Shown piece after piece: positions 45,152-53,453 of a DNA stretch of 64,000 nucleotides. A program made the position numbers and the translations under genes. Position 1 is the first letter of the stretch. The number at the start of each line of letters is the position of its first letter. Source of the DNA: GCA-002726655 sp046582185. GTDB taxonomy: Bacteria > Pseudomonadota > Gammaproteobacteria > Pseudomonadales > Azotimanducaceae. The notes below the pieces were generated by a model. The model was not told where the DNA came from. It was given only the letters and a program-made list of their open reading frames with translations, and did not search any database. The stretch is from positions 62,001-126,000 of the forward strand of contig JAYGEX010000043.1 in assembly GCA_046582185.1 (NCBI GenBank), given 5' to 3'.

Positions 45152-45970
45152 CTACCACCCCAATATCGTCAATGCGGCAGCCAGCCCTAACCAGGCGAGA
45201 AGAGATCTTTCCAGTAGAGATTTTAACTCCATCAATTCTGCCTCGGCAACAGAAACAAAATCTTCCAGGGCCCCAGCGGAAGGTTTCGTATGACCTGCCG
45301 CTGCACAGGCGCCCAACGCCAGGGTTTCAAGTGCGCCAGACTTTGTTTCAAAGATTGAGTCGACAAAGCTACGCCATGTCTTGCTGAATTCACCAACAAT
45401 GGCAAACAAGAGCACAGCGATTCGCGCCGGAATCCATTCCATCCAGTAAAGAATATTCTCAATCAGATCCCATTCCCTGTCTTCCTCACTTAGTTCTTCT
45501 GTGTAGTGCTGGCAGAGGAAAAAGAACAGTGCAACCCCCGGCCCAAGAACAAGAAACCAGAATAGAACCGGGATCACACTGCGAAAGACGTCATAGGTAA
45601 CATCGCTAAAAAAGGTAGCCTGGGTTTGTATTGAGTTTGCAATATCATCCTCTTCATTCAAGGCTCTTAACCATATAAATTGATCATCAAAGGCAATATC
45701 GATATCAACGACATCCGTGCAATAAATCAGCACCGACAGAGACAGAATAATCCAGAACAATCCAAAGAACCATCCACGCAACTCAAGGCAGATTAGAAAC
45801 AGAACTACGGAAGGCAAGACAACGCTGAAGAAAAACCTTACATATCCGCCACTACTTTTAGCAGCAACCATAGAGAACCATGAATCGAGACTAAACTGGT
45901 CGCGGATAAGATTTCCGCCAACCCAGTTTCGATGAATAACCACAAGAAAAAATATGGCAAGGAATTTCAT
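45152..45970 (-). CDS. ampE: AmpE-like inner-membrane protein (CobD/CbiB superfamily)
   Basis: 272 residues with four to five hydrophobic segments. MKFLAIFFLVVIHRNWVGGN begins, and FIWLRALNEEDDIANSIQTQ, FWFLVLGPGVALFFFLCQHY and ENILYWMEWIPARIAVLLFA are AmpE-typical. AmpE is linked with beta-lactamase regulation and follows ampD here as in other gammaproteobacteria. The next gene, BtuF-like, starts one base after the stop. Confidence 0.85.
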   Translation of the reverse strand: MKFLAIFFLVVIHRNWVGGNLIRDQFSLDSWFSMVAAKSSGGYVRFFFSVVLPSVVLFLICLELRGWFFGLFWIILSLSVLIYCTDVVDIDIAFDDQFIWLRALNEEDDIANSIQTQATFFSDVTYDVFRSVIPVLFWFLVLGPGVALFFFLCQHYTEELSEEDREWDLIENILYWMEWIPARIAVLLFAIVGEFSKTWRSFVDSIFETKSGALETLALGACAAAGHTKPSAGALEDFVSVAEAELMELKSLLERSLLAWLGLAAALTILGW

Positions 45971-46024
45971 GTATTTAGCCCACTACCCCTAACGCGTCAG
46001 CATCAACTTCAAACTGTGCTAATT

Positions 46025-46567
46025 CTATCCTGCGGCGAGCAATTCACGAAATCCAGCCCAATTAAATTGTGCACCAGGATCAGTCTTTCGACCCGGCGCA
46101 ATATCGGAATGACCCACAATGTTCGATGATGGAATATTGTAGGTTTGAATTAACACCTTACAAACCGAAGCAAGTCGCTGGTACTGGCCATCCTGGAATC
46201 CCGAATCATCTGTACCTTCAAGCTCGATGCCAATTGAGAAATCATTACAAGCATTTTGCCCATCAAAAGAGGACTCTCCTGCATGCCAGGCCCTTTCGTT
46301 AAAAGCAACGAACTGGGTTAAAGTCCCATCCCGACGAATATACAGATGGCTTGACACTCTTATACCTTCCAAATCGGTGAAATCCGGATGCGCATGCACA
46401 TCGAGTTCATCGCAGAAGAACTTTGTTACATAGTCCGTGCCAAAGTGACCTGCAGGCAAACTAATGTTGTGAATGACGATCAGCTTAATGTCACCAGAGT
46501 CTCGAGCATCAAAATTTGGGCTCGGAATTTGATTCACACTAACCAGTCTGTGATCTTTGATCTTCAT
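46025..46567 (-). CDS. ampD: 1,6-anhydro-N-acetylmuramyl-L-alanine amidase AmpD
   Basis: 180 residues. Cytoplasmic zinc amidase of peptidoglycan recycling. Zinc ligands are His33 (VIHNIS), His153 (IVGHSDIAPGRKTDPG) and Asp163, with Glu115 in DFSIGIELEG as catalytic residue. SSHLYIRRDGTLTQFVAFNE and AWHAGESSFDGQNACND also match. Works with AmpG in the same pathway. Divergent from the retropepsin gene by 124 bp. Confidence 0.95.
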   Translation of the reverse strand: MKIKDHRLVSVNQIPSPNFDARDSGDIKLIVIHNISLPAGHFGTDYVTKFFCDELDVHAHPDFTDLEGIRVSSHLYIRRDGTLTQFVAFNERAWHAGESSFDGQNACNDFSIGIELEGTDDSGFQDGQYQRLASVCKVLIQTYNIPSSNIVGHSDIAPGRKTDPGAQFNWAGFRELLAAG

Positions 46568-46691
46568 GCTACTCTTTGCATTTGAGGTGAGAACACCGAC
46601 AATTACTTAAACACTCGCTTGTAGACGCAGTTTAACGACATACGATTCGACCTTTGATCCAGTAATAGTACCCGGAAATGAATGATAACAA

Positions 46692-47201
46692 ATGAAGCAA
46701 TCTAAACTAGGCCAAGGCATGTTTGCCGTCGCCTTTATCCTGGGTATCGCGATGCTTACAATGTTTTTTGGTGAGGTTGAGAAACGCCAACACAATCCGA
46801 ACCAGAACCCTGATTCGGTCTCTACTGACCAGTTAATCGAGGTTAATCTGCAACGAAATCGCCAGGGGCATTATGTCGTTTCAGGTACGATAAATAATCG
46901 CCCGGTTGAGTTCCTGCTGGATACTGGCGCAACGGATGTCGTTGTTCCTGCCGCCCTGGCAGACAGGCTCATGTTAAAGCGAGGCAGACCCGGCATGGCA
47001 ATGACAGCAAACGGTTCTGTTAAGATATACGCAACATCTATCGACCAACTCAAGATCGGAGACATCGTTCTCTACAATGTGAAGGCGAGTATTAATCCTG
47101 GCATGGCGCCTCCTTCCATATTGTTAGGAATGAGCGCTCTTGGTCGGATCGAATTTATTCAATCGGGGGATTCACTCACCCTGAGACAAGGCAGCTACTA
47201 A
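46692..47201 (+). CDS. Retropepsin-like aspartic protease, single-pass membrane protein
   Basis: 169 residues, TIGR02281-like. N-terminal membrane anchor (MFAVAFILGIAMLTMFFGEV), then a polar linker and the protease domain with the active-site triad FLLDTGATDVVVP (Asp77), RPGMAMTANGSVKIY and ILLGMSALGRIEF. Likely a homodimer acting in the periplasm. Two bases separate it from nadC. Confidence 0.9.
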   Translation: MKQSKLGQGMFAVAFILGIAMLTMFFGEVEKRQHNPNQNPDSVSTDQLIEVNLQRNRQGHYVVSGTINNRPVEFLLDTGATDVVVPAALADRLMLKRGRPGMAMTANGSVKIYATSIDQLKIGDIVLYNVKASINPGMAPPSILLGMSALGRIEFIQSGDSLTLRQGSY

Positions 47202-47203
47202 TA

Positions 47204-48040
47204 ATGGACATCGATTACCTGGAAACGATTAGCGAGACCGTCGCAGCCGCTTTGAGTGAAGACTACAAGGGTCGCGACTTGACCGCAGAGCTGATCGCGG
47301 CCGACCAGCGTTGTACAGCCAATGTTATAAGCAGATCTACCGCACTTATTGCCGGGCGCCCCTGGGTAGATGAAGTCTTCAGGCAGGTTGATGAGCACAT
47401 TGAACTCCATTGGCACGTATGCGAGGGCGATCTCGTGCAAACTGACTCGCTCCTGTTTTCAGCCACAGGCTCAGCGCGAAGTTTACTTACCGCAGAACGG
47501 ACTGCATTGAATTTCTTGCAAACGCTCTCTGGAACAGCCACACGCACCAGACACTACGTTGATCTCGTTCGACATACCGCTGTGACCATATTGGATACCA
47601 GAAAAACAATACCCGGGTTACGACTGGCACAGAAGTATGCGGTCAAGATGGCTGGCGCATCAAATCACAGGATAGGACTGTTTGATGCGTTTCTTATTAA
47701 AGAAAATCATATCTCTGCAGCCGGGTCCATCGCCTCTGCAATTAGCAGGGCAAGGGATCTTGATATTGACGCAAGGGTTGAAGTGGAAGTTGAGAACCTG
47801 GGAGAGTTCAGGGAAGCAATCGAGGCGCAGCCCGACTGGATCATGTTGGATAACTTTTCAGCTGCAGATCTGGTCACGGCAGTTGAATCAAATAATACAA
47901 ACATAAAGCTGGAAGCATCTGGCGGGATCGAAGCCGATTCTGATCTGCTCAGAATCGCTGAAACAGGTGTGGACTTCATTTCCATCGGCGCATTGACTAA
48001 ACATTGCCAAGCCATCGATCTCTCCATGCGCTTCGTGTAA
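47204..48040 (+). CDS. nadC: Nicotinate-nucleotide pyrophosphorylase (carboxylating)
   Basis: 278 residues. Converts quinolinate and PRPP to nicotinate mononucleotide. Seen: ALSEDYKGRDLTAELI, LLTAERTALNFLQTLSGTAT, ILDTRKTIPGLRLAQKYAVK, NHRIGLFDAFLIKENHI and IKLEASGGIEADSDLLRIAE. The next gene starts immediately after the TAA. Confidence 0.96.
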   Translation: MDIDYLETISETVAAALSEDYKGRDLTAELIAADQRCTANVISRSTALIAGRPWVDEVFRQVDEHIELHWHVCEGDLVQTDSLLFSATGSARSLLTAERTALNFLQTLSGTATRTRHYVDLVRHTAVTILDTRKTIPGLRLAQKYAVKMAGASNHRIGLFDAFLIKENHISAAGSIASAISRARDLDIDARVEVEVENLGEFREAIEAQPDWIMLDNFSAADLVTAVESNNTNIKLEASGGIEADSDLLRIAETGVDFISIGALTKHCQAIDLSMRFV

Positions 48041-50104
48041 ATGCCTGGAAAATTCCGCAGCGCCGAGAACTATTTACACTTAAGCTATCTACACCTAATT
48101 GTTGTCTTTGGCATTAGCATCGGTATTTATACGCTGACGCTGCCGCGTAGTATTACCCTGGAAGATGCAGGATTGTTCCAGCTGGTCTGCCATCTGGGCG
48201 GGATTTCTCATCCGCCAGGTTATCCTCTATTTACTCTCCTGTGCCAACCCTTCGTGCACTTACCCATCTTTGAAAAGACCGTATTCGCCGGTAACTTTCT
48301 GAATGCAATATTCGCAGCTTCGTCGGTCACCCTGCTCCATCATATTTGCTATCGCCTGGCCGGCAGAAATTTTGCCTGGATCGCCTCTTTAGCTTACGCC
48401 TTCTCGGCAACCTTCTGGTCCCAGGCCATTATTCTGGAGGTCTATACCCTGTCCGTTCTAATGTTCCTGATATGCCTCGCGCTCACGTTCAAGTTCATCG
48501 AAACTGAAAACCTGACGTACTGGTACGGCCTGGGCTTTTGTTTTGGACTCGCCATGTGCAACCACTGGCCACTGATGTTGCTATCAAGCCCGGCGTTACT
48601 GATCTTACTGACTTACCGCACCGCAACTTTAACAATAGCCTTAAAGAGCCCCCGGTTCTGGGCATTTTCGCTCTTGAGTTTATGCCTTGGCCTAACACCC
48701 TACCTAAGCCTGATCACTGATCAAGCGCCAGCCATAGGTGTCTTTGGCGCCATTGATTCACCAGAACAATTTGCGAAATACATTGCACGCTCAGCATATT
48801 CCGATAACTTTGATCATGCGGATATATTCGACAAGTTGAAATTCGCGGCGTGGCTGCCTATCGAGAGCCTGACCCAGATGGGATCTTGGGCAGCCCCATT
48901 GATACTGTTAGGGATATACCTGTCGTTCAGGAAATTACCTCTCACCATCGGGTTCGCAATCTTATCGCTCTATCTCGGCTCGACTTATTTTTTGTTGTTA
49001 TTGCTCAACTTCGACTTCGATCCATTTTACCAGTCGATATTCAAGCCTTACCCAATCATCGCCTACCTTGCTGTTTGTGTGTGGTTTAGCCTTGGCGTAG
49101 AAGCACTTATTTCCAGACTTACAGACCTTACAATCGATGCGCGACTCGTCAAAGCAATGCCGCTAATCGCAATCACCCTGATTTTTGTTTCAAACTACGC
49201 AAGCAACAATCGAAGTGAAGATAACTTCGTCGCCAACTACGCTCGCACGATTTTGAATTCACTGCCTTTAAATAGCGTGTTATTTACCTATGGTGATTTC
49301 GAGACTGGACCCATAGGCTACCTGAATCGGGTAGAGGGTGTTCGCCCGGACGTCGAGATAAGGGAATGGGAGAATCTGGTCTTTGACAACAGGCTCGCAT
49401 CTCCTTTTTCACCGGAAGAGGCCCGAGATGAAGCATCTCGTCAATTTATTGAAGGTACTGAACGACCGGTGGTCTCGATATCCAATCGGCTTAGACCTTC
49501 AACTAACTATGGGGGATATTTCCAGCATAGCCCCGGCCCGCCACAAGCGATAAACCCGAAACTGGATGCTTATATGCAGCATCTGGTTTATCTCAGCAAC
49601 AATCAACTGATTGCCGACCCACATGAGCAGACTCTGCTGATCGGGCTACTTATTAATTATGCAAAAATGTATCTGGCCCACGCCAAGCAATCGCCAGATC
49701 ATCGAGCACGGATATCAAATCAGATCGGGTCTTTGCAGAGTACATTCGCTGGAAAACTAATCACTCTGGAATTTGCGCTACAAAGAACGGAGCTCGACGA
49801 AGAGACCTTAATCGCATTGATCTCTATGGGCAGGAGTGCGGAGCAAAACATTCCTGAAATGATCTCCAGCAAAAACCTTGCCGCCTTCTATAATTACTTC
49901 GGCCATATTATTGCGCGACACAATCCTTCGTCTTCAACATTAAAGAGTGGGGTGACGGAAGCCATGGAGTATTTGGGCCGGTCGATAAGCGCCTATCCGG
50001 CCAAGGAAAATCCCAGCATCTGCCAACTTAATGCCATGAGCAAAACACAAGGAATTAAGACCCCGAATGTCTTAGCGAGGCTTGACCTTACATCCTGCGA
50101 ATAA
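48041..50104 (+). CDS. DUF2723-domain multi-pass membrane protein (GT-C-like)
   Basis: 687 residues. About 11 membrane segments in the first 380 residues, beginning YLHLIVVFGISIGIYTLTLP, followed by TLEDAGLFQLVCHLGGISHP and PGYPLFTLLCQPFVHLPIF, the DUF2723 core with the acidic GT-C-type residues (Glu-Asp). The C-terminal 300 residues are soluble and helical. These proteins are treated as candidate protein O-mannosyl-type or lipid-linked sugar transferases. The ATG directly follows the nadC stop. Confidence 0.85.
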   Translation: MPGKFRSAENYLHLSYLHLIVVFGISIGIYTLTLPRSITLEDAGLFQLVCHLGGISHPPGYPLFTLLCQPFVHLPIFEKTVFAGNFLNAIFAASSVTLLHHICYRLAGRNFAWIASLAYAFSATFWSQAIILEVYTLSVLMFLICLALTFKFIETENLTYWYGLGFCFGLAMCNHWPLMLLSSPALLILLTYRTATLTIALKSPRFWAFSLLSLCLGLTPYLSLITDQAPAIGVFGAIDSPEQFAKYIARSAYSDNFDHADIFDKLKFAAWLPIESLTQMGSWAAPLILLGIYLSFRKLPLTIGFAILSLYLGSTYFLLLLLNFDFDPFYQSIFKPYPIIAYLAVCVWFSLGVEALISRLTDLTIDARLVKAMPLIAITLIFVSNYASNNRSEDNFVANYARTILNSLPLNSVLFTYGDFETGPIGYLNRVEGVRPDVEIREWENLVFDNRLASPFSPEEARDEASRQFIEGTERPVVSISNRLRPSTNYGGYFQHSPGPPQAINPKLDAYMQHLVYLSNNQLIADPHEQTLLIGLLINYAKMYLAHAKQSPDHRARISNQIGSLQSTFAGKLITLEFALQRTELDEETLIALISMGRSAEQNIPEMISSKNLAAFYNYFGHIIARHNPSSSTLKSGVTEAMEYLGRSISAYPAKENPSICQLNAMSKTQGIKTPNVLARLDLTSCE

Positions 50105-50105
50105 G

Positions 50106-52088
50106 TTATTCGCTCATCCTGATAATGGACCAGATATTGGAGAAGTCATCCAGCCATAGAATCTTTTCCGCATCGACCATCTTCCATCGCTCATCTCTAG
50201 CAATGAGAAGATCTGACAAATCAGGAATCCTGGATAAGACCACCCACTTTGCCGGATACTTATGCAAACCATCGGCACCGGCAGATTGATGATAGAGGAT
50301 GGATAAATCCAGCTCATCGGCAATGGCATTTAATACCGGCAGCAGGTCCAGATGGTGATTCGAAATGTGATATGCAATGGCGCCATCAGGCGAAAGCTTT
50401 TCCATCACTTCAGTGAGAGCTTCCAGAGTGACAAGATGGGTTGGAATAGAACCACTGGAGAAGGCGTCCATAACAATCAGGTCGTAGGTCGTTTCTGATT
50501 TGCGCAGATTGAGCCGCCCATCACCCACGTAATAACTAATGTCTGCCTTCGATTCTGACAGGGTGGTGAAAAACTCGAGGGCTAAATCAATTACAGCCTG
50601 ATCAATTTCATAGATATCAAAGCTTGTGGTCTCGTCGCCATACTCCACCACCGTACCGATACCAAGCCCTACAAGTGCCACGCGATTCGGCTCAAGCAGT
50701 TGAAATAGTCGACCGATACCAGTGGCCCTGTGAAAATATGCAAGTGGCATGTGCTCGTTAGCACCTTCCTGGAACTGTTTACCATGTATGTGTGTACCTG
50801 CAACCAGCTTTCTGACTCTTGAATTGCCGATACCGACATCGCGAACAGCATAGGTGCTGTAAAAGGTTCGAGTGCGGTGTATGGTTTCATCGCCCAGCTG
50901 AAACTCCTGAACAAGATAGGAATATCCAAGGGCGAGAATCATGCACCCACGAAGGAGCCAGCTCACGGCGCTAGTAAAGGTAAAATTACTCGCCACAATG
51001 TAATAGAGGGCAACTACAACAACCACATAGAATTCAAATGTCGTATCAAATACCAGGGGAGCCACAATGCCTGCAAGGATGCTGCCTAATGCGCCGCCTG
51101 TGGCCAAATGTAAATAGAAGTGAGTAAGGTTCTTCTTGTGCGGCTTGCCTCTCTCGAGATCGCCATGAAAGATCATGCAAATCGCAAACAGGCACAGCAG
51201 TGCAACCGTTATTTTGAAATTGAAGTCCAGGTTAAGAGCCTGGCTATTCGCCAGCATCAACAACAGAATCGACAAAACGCCAAGGAAGGTCCTGACGGTA
51301 TTAGGTTCGGATATCCTGGGATAAAGAAAACAGACGATAAAGGAAGCCAGATAAACGCACAGAGGAGCGACCCACAATAGCGGCAAATTAACCACATCAA
51401 GGGTCAGGTAATGGGTAACCACGATCAACGCCGCTGAGGGAACCAGGGCTTGGAAAATCCGCAAGGGGCGAACACCACCACTAAGATCTATTGTTTCAAT
51501 CGCCTGAGATTTATTAGCCCTGACATATAACACCATCGTAGCGAGTAGGAGTAAGGCATAGACAATATACGCTGCTGACCATATCCAGGATTGACTGCTA
51601 TTGCTTAAAAGCGGCTCCACCAAAAATGGGTACGCCAGAAGGCCCAGCAGAGACCCGGCATTGGACACACCATACTGGATATAAGGGTTCTGCCGCTGCG
51701 CCTTTTCATCATTGGCCATCCAATATTGGAGTGTCGGGCTTGTCGTTGAAAGCACCAGATACGGAAGGCCAACCGAAATCGCAAGCATCAGGAACAAACT
51801 AAGTGACGGACTACTGCTTACCCCGATCGCCGGAGCGGCAATGGGTAAAATCAGCAAAGAGATTCCCAGCATGGACGCAAGCAACATCATGTGTCGATGC
51901 AAGCCAATGGATCGCACGAGCCAGTGAGTCGCACCGTAGCCAATCAGTAGAGTCGTTTGGAAAAAGACCAGGCTGGTAATCCAGATAGATGCCCCACCGC
52001 CGAAACCCGGAAGTAACATCTTGGTAATCATGGGTTGTATCAGGAATAGCAGGAAGGCCGATAAGCCGATTGTTATTGTGTAGATCAT
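50106..52088 (-). CDS. Fused MFS-like/spermidine-synthase-like protein
   Basis: 660 residues. The N-terminal about 400 residues contain some 11-12 membrane segments (MIYTITIGLSAFLLFLIQPM, GFGGGASIWITSLVFFQTTL). The C-terminal domain is spermidine-synthase-like: VALVGLGIGTVVEYGDETTS (SAM-binding loop), FDIYEIDQAVIDLALEFF, YYVGDGRLNLRKS and YDLIVMDAFSSGSIPTHLVT. Aminopropyl transfer has rarely been shown for such fusions. Tail-to-tail with the DUF2723 gene (1 bp gap), which may indicate shared function. Confidence 0.85.
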   Translation of the reverse strand: MIYTITIGLSAFLLFLIQPMITKMLLPGFGGGASIWITSLVFFQTTLLIGYGATHWLVRSIGLHRHMMLLASMLGISLLILPIAAPAIGVSSSPSLSLFLMLAISVGLPYLVLSTTSPTLQYWMANDEKAQRQNPYIQYGVSNAGSLLGLLAYPFLVEPLLSNSSQSWIWSAAYIVYALLLLATMVLYVRANKSQAIETIDLSGGVRPLRIFQALVPSAALIVVTHYLTLDVVNLPLLWVAPLCVYLASFIVCFLYPRISEPNTVRTFLGVLSILLLMLANSQALNLDFNFKITVALLCLFAICMIFHGDLERGKPHKKNLTHFYLHLATGGALGSILAGIVAPLVFDTTFEFYVVVVVALYYIVASNFTFTSAVSWLLRGCMILALGYSYLVQEFQLGDETIHRTRTFYSTYAVRDVGIGNSRVRKLVAGTHIHGKQFQEGANEHMPLAYFHRATGIGRLFQLLEPNRVALVGLGIGTVVEYGDETTSFDIYEIDQAVIDLALEFFTTLSESKADISYYVGDGRLNLRKSETTYDLIVMDAFSSGSIPTHLVTLEALTEVMEKLSPDGAIAYHISNHHLDLLPVLNAIADELDLSILYHQSAGADGLHKYPAKWVVLSRIPDLSDLLIARDERWKMVDAEKILWLDDFSNIWSIIRMSE

Positions 52089-52316
52089 TTGGTTTTACAG
52101 TACTTCTTTTCCGCCGCTTATCCGCCGGGAATTTTTCTCAGTTCCAACTCTGGACATTCGGCAATTGGTTTTGGGCCATTATTACAATCAGTCTTGCCGC
52201 TTATTTATCGGAATTAGATTGAAGCGGAATTGTTAAAATCCACCATAACATATATAAGCCGGACCACTAGGCACCGAGCAAGCTTGCTTTGATATTCTGG
52301 CATTTGGATTCAACGT

Positions 52317-52775
52317 TTATAATTCAGCCGATTTATTAAGCACTAGAAATACACCTATCGCCATCAACATCAAACCTGCCAACCGTTGCGCATTCAATGT
52401 GTACCGCGGCGCCCCCAGAAGCCCAAAGTGGTCGATAAAACTCATTGCAATCAGCTGCCCAAGCAACACAAATGCAACGGCATTGGATACGCCAAAGCGA
52501 GGAGCGATCCAGGTAATGCTCAATATATAGAACATGACAAAAAAGCCACCAAAGTAGAAGTACCAGGGAGTCGTTGGCAGATACAACTTTGACGGCACCC
52601 CTTCGCTGACCAACAAATATACAGTAGCGACAACCAAGCCAACGGAAAATAATATTGTTGCAGCCAGAGCCGGGCTTTGCAGCCTGGCACCCAGGCCGCC
52701 ATTTAAGGCGGCCATAACTGGAATTCCCAGTCCCGCCACCACCATGATTGATGCGTAAAATAAAGAATTGTTCAT
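52317..52775 (-). CDS. DMT-family transporter of the YdcZ/DUF606 type
   Basis: 152 residues with five hydrophobic helices: LFYASIMVVAGLGIPVMAAL, AATILFSVGLVVATVYLLVS, WYFYFGGFFVMFYILSITWI, AVAFVLLGQLIAMSFIDHFG and a C-terminal AGLMLMAIGVFLVLN. Half-size transporters like this pair as inverted dimers. A fragment of a paralogue lies at 53400-53453. Confidence 0.88.
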   Translation of the reverse strand: MNNSLFYASIMVVAGLGIPVMAALNGGLGARLQSPALAATILFSVGLVVATVYLLVSEGVPSKLYLPTTPWYFYFGGFFVMFYILSITWIAPRFGVSNAVAFVLLGQLIAMSFIDHFGLLGAPRYTLNAQRLAGLMLMAIGVFLVLNKSAEL

Positions 52776-52790
52776 AAATGCACCCTGGAA

Positions 52791-53198
52791 TTAATACACC
52801 TTTCCGCACAGGCTGGTGCAGTGCAATTTCTTAAGCTGATTAGATACAGCTCCCACGAAAGGAGCGAACTCAATGTCGCGGACTCGCGGCGTTGCCCATC
52901 GCGCCCACTGAGCACCCACCTTGAATGGAATCAAAGACAGTATAAGAATCGCAATCCCTACGCAGAATGACCCGGCTCCGAAGCCCTTCAGCAAACCAAG
53001 CAACAGAGTCTGGTAGCTTGAGCTGAGCGTCTCCCACGGTGCATCTATTACTGCCGAATGGTATGGCGTCAGCTCGCTTGCACCAAGGTATCTAACCCCC
53101 TGAAGCATCAAACCCAAACCTACAAGACAATAAAGACCCAGCGGTAAGTTGTTGGTAACATGCACACGAACTCTGGAAACGTTCGGGGTATTTTGCAT
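52791..53198 (-). CDS. Small membrane protein, probably truncated at the C-terminus
   Basis: 135 residues from ATG 53198, preceded by AGGAG. Two hydrophobic segments: NLPLGLYCLVGLGLMLQGVR and LLGLLKGFGAGSFCVGIAIL. After VGAQWARWATP the sequence turns polar and low in family character, ending CTSLCGKVY, and a +1 frame continues with LRNCTAPAC, which suggests loss of further C-terminal helices by a frameshift. Family unnamed to me. Confidence 0.5.
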   Translation of the reverse strand: MQNTPNVSRVRVHVTNNLPLGLYCLVGLGLMLQGVRYLGASELTPYHSAVIDAPWETLSSSYQTLLLGLLKGFGAGSFCVGIAILILSLIPFKVGAQWARWATPRVRDIEFAPFVGAVSNQLKKLHCTSLCGKVY

Positions 53199-53261
53199 AT
53201 TCAGAATTCTCCTCTTGGAATTGCCAAGAATAACCCAGAAGCAAAAACCTTTGCCGCTTCT

Positions 53262-53335
53262 ACTTCGGGACACCCAGCAAAAGGGACTATTTCGGGGTCT
53301 ATTTCGGGAAAGCTATTTCAGGACACCCAGCAAAA
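53262..53335 (+). repeat. Short direct repeats (GGACACCCAGCAAAA and CTATTTCGGG)
   Basis: GGACACCCAGCAAAA occurs at 53268-53282 and again at 53321-53335. Between them CTATTTCGGG or CTATTTCAGG occurs three times at about 13-bp spacing. No ORF or transposase is present. It looks like degenerate REP-like filler between eroded genes. Confidence 0.65.
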
Positions 53336-53399
53336 TATTTAACTTTTTGTAAGCCATTAGCCCTATTCCGTGTAATCGATAACCACTTCCTGGATGTCC

Positions 53400-53453
53400 G
53401 GAAATTCCGGAAATTATCGCCATGACTGCTGCGTAAAACAGTGCATTGTTCAT
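53400..53453 (-). pseudogene. Fragment of a second YdcZ-like gene
   Basis: Eighteen codons, MNNALFYAAVMAIISGIS, match the N-terminus MNNSLFYASIMVVAGLG of the intact gene at 52775. Downstream the reading frame dissolves. It is fused head-on to the broken permease/peptidase gene, so a deletion between two genes is implied. Confidence 0.65.
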
